From assembly GCA_028564925.1 (NCBI GenBank), contig CM053027.1:238407199-238471198 (forward strand): a stretch of 64,000 bases of DNA. Reading direction: 5' to 3'. The position numbers and the translations under genes were made by a program. The notes beneath the pieces are model-generated. The model made no database searches. It was not told where the DNA came from and saw only the letters and a list, made by a program, of their open reading frames with translations. Numbering within the stretch: position 1 is the first letter of the stretch; the number at the start of each line of letters is the position of its first letter. The stretch comes from Lithobates sylvaticus (taxonomy: Eukaryota > Chordata > Amphibia > Anura > Ranidae). Positions 56,781-64,000 of the stretch are shown here, piece by piece.

Positions 56781-57359
56781 CTTTAGATTCTCATCTAGGT
56801 GTGTGAGGAATCATAGGGTTAATATCAGTAAAATATAGCATATTTATACTGTCAGAATATACATTGCTAAGTACAGCTAATGTGATAGGTAAATTGTCAA
56901 AAGGATACTCACTTGTCTTTCCAATGTTTATTTGTATGCCATAAGGGGGAGCCACTGAGCGTGGTGTCCAAAAGTATCAAGGGGGTATGTAGAGTAAAAA
57001 CAAGGTGAACTTGACCACGTAATGTGGGGAGCTTGCTGGGAAACCCTCACGGGCTACAAGGTCCAAAGTACAGGGCTGGGGCGGGGAGCCCGGGTCCTGT
57101 ATCAGGCAAAGTAGGCCAAACAGTGTATCACTGTAGAAATAAAGTATAAAAGAGTAATGAAAAAGGGTGTCTAAAAGCACAGTGTATGGCCAAACAAGAA
57201 AGCCATGTATTTACCTGGGTGGAGGGCGTTGCCAGTGGATAACAGGTCATCTCTGGACAGTCAGCAGCGTATACTGAGGCCAGAGTATGGGAGGTATTTA
57301 TGGGGTCAAATAATGAGAATCAGCTGGATGGAGGTGTGGATGTAGCTGAGAAAACATTG

Positions 57360-57700
57360 TACTGATTGGCTAGTATGTCTGTGGGAAGAGAGGCGCCAAA
57401 AGCGCCAGAGTATACTTCCTGTTGTGGACCTCTGACGGGGCGGCGCCGGGCGTGGCCACGTCATGACGGCGGGGGCACGTCCGGCGTTGTGACGTCACCG
57501 ACGCGGGAAAGAGGCCGCCGACATCCTGGTGCGCTCCAAGTTGGAGCGCAAACAGGAAGCGGACATGGTGGAGAGTCCGAATAGACGGCGGGAGTGTGGC
57601 GCATGCGCAGAAGCACAATCGCGCATGCATTGCCAGGTCTTACCCGCGCCGGGTAGTGTAGTGAGGGAGAACAAGCTAAGTAGATGAATGTAAAACAATA
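57360..57700 (-). other. GC-rich block in the Penelope-like tail
   Basis: Between the stop at 57897 and the hammerhead-like motif, a GC-rich block with GTGACGTCACCGACGCGG and GCGCATGCGCAG stands out of AT-rich surroundings. It resembles a promoter CpG block such as Penelope terminal repeats may carry. No frame of interest. Confidence 0.4.
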
Positions 57701-57896
57701 TAGAAGCGTAATGGCAAAATAAACAGGGGAGAACAAGTGGGTAACTGACATGACAATGAATATTGCATATTGCAATATTATGTAGTGTATGGCATATAGA
57801 CATTGGATTAAAGGGACAGGCACATGATTACACATACACAGTATATAATACATATGATACGGAGATTTGTGTGGGTGCTTCTCGTGGGGGACCAGG

Positions 57897-59099
57897 TTAT
57901 AAATCTAATTCGCAAATTCCAGTCTCGAAACCCTCGAGATAAGGTTTAAAATTAAAAGCCTCATTGAGGCCGGGGGGTAAGGTGGCATTTAGATGGAAAA
58001 TCCATCGAAGTTCGCTCTGTAGGAGCGCTTTGTTGTAATCACCCCCTCTAGTAGGAGGTGGAATATGATCTAAAGCTTTAAACGAGATTTTAGGGGTGGT
58101 ATCTGGATGAACAATAGAGGAATGTCGTCCCAATGGTAAATCGGTATCTCTTTGATTTATGCTGGTGATATGACCATATATTAGTTTCCAGAATGGTAAT
58201 TTGGTCTTACCCACGTAGAAGCACCCACATTCACATTCCAAAAGGTAGACAATACCGATTGAACGGCAGTTTACATAATGTTTAGGAAAGAGGCGTTGAC
58301 CATTAGGTAAAACATTGTGTAAGTTAGATTTTGGTAGATATTTACAATAATTGCAGTTGCCACATGGAAATGTGCCCTTAAGTTGTCTCTGGGATTTATT
58401 ACTAGTTTTGTATTCACTAGTAATCAGTTTGTCACGGAGAGATGGAGCACGTCGATAAGTGATCAAAGGTTTGGGCGGAACAAAGGGGGAAAGTATCCTG
58501 TCTGTAGAGATAATGTGCCAGTGTTTCGAAAGTATTTGAGTGATTTCATTATGTTGTTGGCAGTAATTCGTGATGATTCTAAGAGGGGGTTGTGTGGATG
58601 GCCCACTGGTTTTGGGGGTAAGTAGAACAGAGCGTGATTTAGATTTCGCTTTTTTGTATGCGTTTTTGAGCACACTGTTCTTATAACCACGTGCGCGAAG
58701 TCTGTCCCTCAATATGGAGGCCTCGTGTTCAAAGGAGGTATCCGTCGAGCAGTTTCGTCGGGCACGTAAATATTGGGCAAAAGGGATGGATTTGAGTAGG
58801 GGCTGGGGATGGAAGCTAGAGGCCGCAAGGATGGTGTTGCCAGCAGTTGGTTTGCGGAACAGTTGACTTTGTAGTTTTCCATGTCTATCCTTGCTAAGCG
58901 TAAGATCAAGGAAAGAGATGGAACTATGACTATAGGTCATTGTAAATTTTAGATTAAGGGAATTGGATGTGTTCAAGTATACAAGAAAGTGTTGTAGAGT
59001 ATCGATGGGGCCTTGCCATAGAATCAAAATATCATCTATATAGCGACGGAAAGAGGCTATATGTTTGGTAAAGGTGCTGGCAGCATCAGTTCTGAATAG
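57897..59099 (-). CDS. Penelope-like RT C-terminus and GIY-YIG endonuclease
   Basis: The frame is open from the insertion point at 59099 and includes RYIDDILILW, the RT catalytic box, just upstream of the first Met at 59027. From that Met (376 codons): a thumb-like region (SFLDLTLSKDRHGKLQSQLF), a linker with SLRDKLITSEY, a Cys cluster CGNCNYC (residues 222-228), the GIY-YIG core GIVYLLEC (258) and YVGKT (271), and RHSSIVH further on. The endonuclease nicks DNA for target-primed reverse transcription. The stop at 57897 looks natural. This half is open throughout. Confidence 0.85.
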   Translation of the reverse strand, partial: LFRTDAASTFTKHIASFRRYIDDILILWQGPIDTLQHFLVYLNTSNSLNLKFTMTYSHSSISFLDLTLSKDRHGKLQSQLFRKPTAGNTILAASSFHPQPLLKSIPFAQYLRARRNCSTDTSFEHEASILRDRLRARGYKNSVLKNAYKKAKSKSRSVLLTPKTSGPSTQPPLRIITNYCQQHNEITQILSKHWHIISTDRILSPFVPPKPLITYRRAPSLRDKLITSEYKTSNKSQRQLKGTFPCGNCNYCKYLPKSNLHNVLPNGQRLFPKHYVNCRSIGIVYLLECECGCFYVGKTKLPFWKLIYGHITSINQRDTDLPLGRHSSIVHPDTTPKISFKALDHIPPPTRGGDYNKALLQSELRWIFHLNATLPPGLNEAFNFKPYLEGFETGICELDL

Positions 59100-59104
59100 G
59101 TCAC

Positions 59105-59655
59105 TGTGACGGACCTAGCCGGGACACGGGCTGTTGGAGGGGACTGAGTGCGAGCCTGTTGCCTTGCGATTATGAGCCCTGGCATTTGGGGGAACAGTGC
59201 TCTTTGAGCTGCAAGCCTGGGACCCCTGAGCTGGTGGTACTTGGATTCAGGTCCATGCTGGCCCCCCAATACACATAGAATCTGTATGTGTATTTGGCAT
59301 ATTAGCAAGAGACGCTAATGTCATGACTCATGAACTCCAGCCAGCCTGTCTGTTGGGTTAATGAGTATAGTCTGGCTTGTAGAAGTGTTTCACCTATTGT
59401 TGTGTGTGCTAATTAACCCTGCAATTGAATGAAGGAGCCCAGTGTTGATTAAGATAATTAGCTCATGCTAATTAGGTTAGGCTTGAGTCATCCGTCAACT
59501 GTATATAAGTGTGACATGTCAAATAAAGATTCATTCCTGATGTACCCTACACTGGTGTTGTCTGGTGACTGGGTAAGCTAAGGGGGTCTTGGATTGTGTG
59601 GTACCGGACGGAGGAAGCAGTTACGGCGGACATCTTGGGTACGAGGTCCGTCACA
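59105..59655 (+). repeat. 5' LTR of the gag-only element
   Basis: 551 bp. TGTATATAAGTG near 59500 and AATAAAG near 59522 mark promoter and polyadenylation signal. Confidence 0.93.
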
Positions 59656-59751
59656 ATTGGCTGGCAGCGGTGGGATCGTGCTTCCTTGTCGTGAACACAT
59701 CCAAACCATCACCTGGATCCAAGGCCCGGATAGCAGAGGTACAGATACGTC

Positions 59752-61647
59752 ATGGAAGAGGAATTCGGAAGGAGGTTGCGAGAGATGCGGATACAGCACA
59801 GAGGACCAGTATCGGTGCAGGTCCTGCTGGGATGGTATGATTCTGTTCGCCTACAACTCTGGAAAGAAGCGCTAGCCTGTGAGCAGCGACACCAGGGAAA
59901 AGTTCTCCCCTCCATCCATGTAAGGTACTGGTCACAGTATGAAGTACGATTGCTGTTATTGGGGGAACAACCGAAGCAGGAGTGGACAGCTGAGTTAAGC
60001 AGGCTGATCCGGGCAGAAATGCGTTTGGACGAGAGCTACAGAGCCCTCCGGTGGTATGTAGCCCAAGTGTGTCCGTGGACAGCAGCGGATGACAGGCCCA
60101 CGGAAGGCTTTGATTATAATGGCCTGGGATTGTTGTACTGGAGGCTGTCCGAGGACCCCGACTTTGGGAGTGATCTGGAGTGGCGTTTGGAGGAAATAAT
60201 GGAGCACAGAGAGCAAAGATTGAACATCTCGGAAGTGCTCTGGGCACAGGAAGATTTGGAGTTCCTGGCCGCTCAGGAATGGGAGTTGGAGATCGCCTAC
60301 ATACAGCTGCTAGACACTGCTCAGCAGCAGGGTGGGGCTCCCTTTGCCTGGGACTATCAGGAAATACCAGCAGACAGCTCTGAAATCCTGGCTGAAGAGT
60401 CGGCGATGTGGCATAGTAACAGAGTGCTTTGCCCACCTGCCCCCGCAGCTATGGATGCGGAGGTCTTATGGCGGATGCAGCAAGTGCTGACTGACCTTGA
60501 TGACCCTGTTACTGCACAAAATGAGGTTGGATGGAGGAATATGCCTGTCCAGCAGCATGCCAGGGAATCGGCAGTGGAAAATCTGGAGATTGCCGTCCCC
60601 AAACCTGAAGTGCTGACAACAGGGCAGAGCTCTGCTAACTTCTGCCCAGCATCAACAGCAGTATCTGGGGAGTTACAAGGAACTTCCCCAGCTGAAGCGC
60701 TGGTCACCGGACAGAGGGTCCAAGACCTCTGCCCCACACCTGTGTCAGTTTTGGAGGCTCAGGGTGAGAAGGTGGCGATCGCTTCCCAGCAGTCAGATGA
60801 AGGAATGGAAAAGGAAGCAGCCGGCTCCCCTTCCCAATGGCAGCTACACAATTTGGGGGTGGAGGAAGCCAGCCTCCTGCCCCAACGGTTAACCAGAGCG
60901 GAGGATGTGGAGTCCTCAGCAGAAGTGCTGGCAACAGGGCAGAGTGCTACCCACCTCTGTCCAGCACCAGCAACAGCTGCGGAGTTCCAGGGAGCTGGGG
61001 CAGTCGGCCTCTCTCCCCAACAGTTAGCTGGAGGAGATGATGTAGGGAAGCTCCTACACCCACCTGAACTGCTGGCAACGGAACAAAGTGCTGCTGGCCT
61101 CTGCCCACAACTAACAGAGGGCAGATTTCCTGTAAAGGGGGATGGGACTGCAGTCCCCACCTGTATACCCCAGGGATGCTGGGCGGTCGGCCCAAATCCC
61201 CAACAGCATGACGGAGTGATCCCAGTCACCCTGTCTTCTCTCCAGCGGCTGAAAAGACTCCAGGGAGAAGGACCAGTCCGGGCCTCTCCCCAGCGGCGGA
61301 TATGTTCTCTGAGAGAGGCAGAGGTTGGCTGGGTGAGGAATACTCCGTTTGGAACTATTTGTTTGGGGTACTGGGTGGATCCCAGCATTAGAGGACTGGA
61401 ACCACTGACTAACTTCGGAGTCAACCCGTCTGGGGTCTCCTCCTGTGTTAGTCTCCTGCCGAAAGGGGAGAAATGTGACGGACCTAGCCGGGACACGGGC
61501 TGTTGGAGGGGACTGAGTGCGAGCCTGTTGCCTTGCGATTATGGGCCCTGGCATTTGGGGGAACAGTGCTCTTTGAGCTGCAAGCCTGGGACCCCTGAGC
61601 TGGTGGTACTTGGATTCAGGTCCATGCTGGCCCCCCAATACACATAG
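59752..61647 (+). CDS. gag-like protein of the gag-only LTR element
   Basis: 631 codons from MEEEFGRRLREM; the frame runs into the 3' LTR before its stop. Residues 1-200 are helical and charged (LRLQLWKEALACEQR-like, LLLLGEQPKQEWTAELSRLI) and equal the N-terminal domain of the two fossil copies. Residues 270-480 are a spacer with four copies of the LxTGQ/TEQ....(F/L)CP motif. No zinc knuckle, protease or RT motif. Capsid function is inferred from position and from the fossil relatives, not from a recognised fold. Confidence 0.7.
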   Translation: MEEEFGRRLREMRIQHRGPVSVQVLLGWYDSVRLQLWKEALACEQRHQGKVLPSIHVRYWSQYEVRLLLLGEQPKQEWTAELSRLIRAEMRLDESYRALRWYVAQVCPWTAADDRPTEGFDYNGLGLLYWRLSEDPDFGSDLEWRLEEIMEHREQRLNISEVLWAQEDLEFLAAQEWELEIAYIQLLDTAQQQGGAPFAWDYQEIPADSSEILAEESAMWHSNRVLCPPAPAAMDAEVLWRMQQVLTDLDDPVTAQNEVGWRNMPVQQHARESAVENLEIAVPKPEVLTTGQSSANFCPASTAVSGELQGTSPAEALVTGQRVQDLCPTPVSVLEAQGEKVAIASQQSDEGMEKEAAGSPSQWQLHNLGVEEASLLPQRLTRAEDVESSAEVLATGQSATHLCPAPATAAEFQGAGAVGLSPQQLAGGDDVGKLLHPPELLATEQSAAGLCPQLTEGRFPVKGDGTAVPTCIPQGCWAVGPNPQQHDGVIPVTLSSLQRLKRLQGEGPVRASPQRRICSLREAEVGWVRNTPFGTICLGYWVDPSIRGLEPLTNFGVNPSGVSSCVSLLPKGEKCDGPSRDTGCWRGLSASLLPCDYGPWHLGEQCSLSCKPGTPELVVLGFRSMLAPQYT

Positions 61648-62024
61648 AATCTGTATGTGTATTTGGCATATTAGCAAGAGACGCTAATGTCATGACTCAT
61701 GAACTCCAGCCAGCCTGTCTGTTGGGTTAATGAGTATAGTCTGGCTTGTAGAAGTGTTTCACCTATTGTTGTGTGTGCTAATTAACCCTGCAATTGAATG
61801 AAGGAGCCCAGTGTTGATTAAGATAATTAGCTCATGCTAATTAGGTTAGGCTTGAGTCATCCGTCAACTGTATATAAGTGTGACATGTCAAATAAAGATT
61901 CATTCCTGATGTACCCTACACTGGTGTTGTCTGGTGACTGGGTAAGCTAAGGGGGTCTTGGATTGTGTGGTACCGGACGGAGGAAGCAGTTACGGCGGAC
62001 ATCTTGGGTACGAGGTCCGTCACA
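61474..62024 (+). repeat. 3' LTR of the gag-only element
   Basis: 551 bp, virtually identical to 59105-59655. Confidence 0.93.
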
Positions 62025-62029
62025 GTCAC

Positions 62030-63101
62030 GTTCCCACTCCCCCAGGTACAGATTGGCGTACGCCGGTGCACAACAAGTGCCCATGGCGACGCCCTGTACC
62101 TGGAGGTAGTGGGAACCATTGAAAGAGAAAAAATTATGAGTTAGAATAAATTTGAGTGCTTTAATGATAAAAAGAGACAACTCATGAGAGTATAAATTGG
62201 CGTTGGACAGAATGTGTTGAATGGCTATGAGTCCTAAAGGGTGGGGTATGGAACTGTAGAGGGCCTCGACGTCGATAGCGACCAGGATAGTGTCGGTATC
62301 GACATGGAGGTCCGATAGGCCTTGAAGTAAGTGTGTGGTATCACGTATATATGAAGGTAATGCTTGTACTAAAGGCTGGAGTAATTTATCTATGTAACGG
62401 CTCAAATTGTCCGTGAGGCAGCCCCGTCCGGAGACGATGGGTCTGCCTGGTGGTCTGGGAAGGTTTTTATGTACCTTAGGTAAGGCATAAAAAGTTGCCT
62501 CTCTCGGGAATTTGGTCCTGATATAGTCTGAAGTAGATTTGTCAATAATGTTTTGTCTGAAAGCATCATCGACAAGAGTATATAGTTCCTGTTGGAACAA
62601 CCTGATTGATGTACTGGGAATTGTGGCATACCATTCACGATTACGTAGTATGTTGAGACACATCTCAAGGTAGTCTACTTTGTCTAGGAAAACAATGTTT
62701 CCACCCTTGTCCGCCGGTTTGATCACTATAGATGAGTTAGTTTTTAAGTCTTGTAGGGCCAGGTGTTGATTATATGTAAAGTTTTTATTTTTGGGATTGG
62801 TAGGGGAGGTTTTAAGGTGTCGTATTTCGTTAGTCACTGACTGTAGAAATAGTGCAGCACGTGGGTTAGTGCTAGGTGAAGGAAAAAAACTTGATTTTTT
62901 CTTGAGGGAAATGTGGTGTGAAGGATGTGAGTTGTAGGGGGGAATCTCATCCTCAAAATTGTTGAGGAGATTTTCAAGATCAATGGTGTCAATCAAATCT
63001 GGTGGATTATTCTCCTCGAGGAGTTCAATGAGCTGCTGGAGGGCAGTGGTTTCTGTAGCAGTGTGCAGAGCATTGTCAGAAAAGGGATTGGGGGTGTGCA
63101 T
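62030..63101 (-). CDS. Penelope-like reverse transcriptase, N-terminal and palm part
   Basis: From the Met at 63101, and open upstream of it in the same frame to about 63400: SIVIKPADKGGNIVFLDK, ATFYALPKVHKNLPRPPGRP with IVSGRG, VAIDVEALYSSIPH (first catalytic Asp) and VQGVAMGTCCAPAYANLYLG. These are standard Penelope-type RT motifs. The frame is interrupted by the LTR element after GEWERD, between the VQGVAMG and YIDD boxes. No other break seen in this half. Confidence 0.88.
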
Positions 63102-63343
63102 GCTGTGCAGGAGTAACTTACGGATGAAAAGGTGTATATCTTTTATAGCTGTAAATTTATCAAGCTGTGAGATTGGACAAAAAGTGAGTCCCTTTTCTAG
63201 GACTGAGATTTCATGACGAGTGAGTATGTGTGAGGAAAGATTAATGATATTATTAGAAGATGCTGTTAGCGTGTTGGTCGTTTGGGTTTTGGATTTTGGG
63301 AGATTTGTTGTTGGTATGTGTGAAGTGAGGTTCGCATTTTGTC

Positions 63344-63874
63344 TTAAAAATCTGCATTCTGAGATGCAGAAGGTAGAGAGTGCGATCTGTGTGTCTTGGC
63401 ATTAGAGGGGGCTACCGGCGAGTCCCCAAGGGGGGAGGCGCCGGGAGTCCCCTCCATGTCAGACACATCGTCACTCGAAAAATTGGGTGTGCGTCCACGT
63501 TTGGGTTTACGTGAACCCAAAGGGAGATTGAGTTTGTGGGGTGGGTGGGCAAAGGTGTGAGTCTTGTCAGTGGTGGAACGAGAACTAGGTGCCCTAGGGC
63601 CAGGTCGTATGGACATATTGGAGCGATTTGTGCGGTTAGTGTCGTTCCATTTATATGCACGTTCTTCATGAAAAGCTTTCTTGTCACGAAAGAATTTTTT
63701 ATCCTTCTGCGCAAGAATCTCATGGTTGAACTTATCAAAACGAGTTTTTAACTGTTCATCAAGTGAGATATATAGAGGGTGTGTTTGGAATTGCTCGAGC
63801 TGTGTGTTAATCAGCTCGAGTTTAGTATCTAATGCAGTCATTTGAGATTCGTATTCAACAATAAGTAATTTCAT
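63344..63874 (-). CDS. ORF1 of the Penelope-like element, function unknown
   Basis: 176 codons from MKLLIVEYESQM. Heptad-like helix in residues 5-75, then a basic, Ser/Pro-rich tail (RKPKRGRTPNFSSDDVSDME) that could bind nucleic acid. It ends just upstream of, and slightly overlaps, the RT frame. I do not recognise a domain. It could continue upstream of this Met, as the region beyond 63874 is also protein-like. Confidence 0.55.
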   Translation of the reverse strand: MKLLIVEYESQMTALDTKLELINTQLEQFQTHPLYISLDEQLKTRFDKFNHEILAQKDKKFFRDKKAFHEERAYKWNDTNRTNRSNMSIRPGPRAPSSRSTTDKTHTFAHPPHKLNLPLGSRKPKRGRTPNFSSDDVSDMEGTPGASPLGDSPVAPSNAKTHRSHSLPSASQNADF

Positions 63875-64000
63875 AAGTTCGTTAGAACAATTTTTCAGGA
63901 CATTCTCCCATGAGACTTTGAAGTCCGGGCGAATGTCCTGAAAAGTAGGAAAAATTTGTACCCGGAGGCCAAAGGGGTTAATGCCATGGGCAATGTATTC

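Larger units (their letters stand above)
59105..62024 (+). mobile_element. Gmr1-family gag-only LTR element, whole-looking and very young
   Basis: Two 551-bp LTRs (59105-59655 and 61474-62024), TGTGACGG to CCGTCACA, appear to differ at about one position. The exact 5-bp duplication GTCAC lies at 59100-59104 and 62025-62029. TTGGCTGGCAGCGGTGGG follows the 5' LTR (primer-site region) and CCGAAAGGGGAGAAA precedes the 3' LTR (polypurine tract). Only a gag-like frame (59752-61647) lies between; pol is absent, so it must borrow enzymes from a relative such as the family of the fossil at 1-20430. It entered the Penelope-like RT very recently. Confidence 0.93.
56395..64000 (-). mobile_element. Penelope-like element, split by an LTR element
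   Basis: Read on the minus strand from beyond 64000 to about 56395. ORF1 (63874-63344), reverse transcriptase (63101 down to 62030), then, after the inserted element 59105-62024, the RT end and a GIY-YIG endonuclease (to 57897), then a 1.5-kb tail with a hammerhead-like motif near 56735-56775. RT plus GIY-YIG defines the Penelope order (Penelope/Neptune/Poseidon type). Its 5' end is outside the window. The exact 5-bp duplication of the inserted element shows the RT was continuous before the split. Confidence 0.88.

Overview
The window looks like intergenic DNA from a large, repeat-rich anuran genome, most likely a true frog (Ranidae). This rests on the mix seen here: L1-like LINEs, DIRS and Ngaro tyrosine-recombinase elements, Penelope-like elements, Ty3/Gypsy chromoviruses, hAT elements with 8-bp target duplications, TTAA-bounded MITEs, and GC-rich palindromic repeats full of small hairpins. 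No host gene, tRNA or rRNA gene could be supported. Nearly everything recognisable is mobile DNA or satellite, much of it nested.

Layout. 1-20430 is one old Gmr1-like Ty3/Gypsy fossil, opened by at least five later insertions: an L1-like LINE (1384-6682), a 5.2-kb nested palindrome with hAT-like ends (6990-12204), a 5.3-kb hAT element (12821-18100) that itself holds a MITE (13570-14347), a TTAA MITE (18246-18735) and an element with a 3-bp duplication (18768-20110). 20435-22157 is a TTAA MITE holding a second one with a minisatellite. About 22640-31590 is a decayed DIRS-like fossil containing a hAT MITE and a whole-looking young chromovirus (23881-30172). 31590-34400 holds LINE scraps and a foldback repeat. 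34408-37113 is a TTAA repeat opened by a 2.6-kb palindrome (34504-37067). 37729-43581 is a Ngaro-type element with complete split direct repeats. 43582-54743 is a mosaic of MITEs, minisatellites, a second Gmr1-like fossil (45931-47365), a module fragment, a foldback repeat, unrecognised sequence and a probable retroviral LTR. 54744-56394 is a chromovirus LTR plus gag fragment. 56395-64000 is a Penelope-like element on the minus strand, split inside its reverse transcriptase by a very young gag-only Gmr1-like element (59105-62024).

Most interesting. Two kinds of internal module sit inside elements with different ends. (1) A cassette of a divergent GC-box/CRE/TATA promoter, a purine-rich unit, AATAAA and a roughly 320-bp chain of hairpins occurs inside the hAT-like palindrome and inside elements with TGCC-GTACAC ends and 3-bp duplications. 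(2) A run of three hairpins, with primary sequence changed but pairing kept, occurs in one hAT-type MITE and two TTAA-type MITEs. Both suggest that structured non-coding cores are reused by different transposon superfamilies. This is inference from reading the sequence; covariation and genome-wide searches would decide it.
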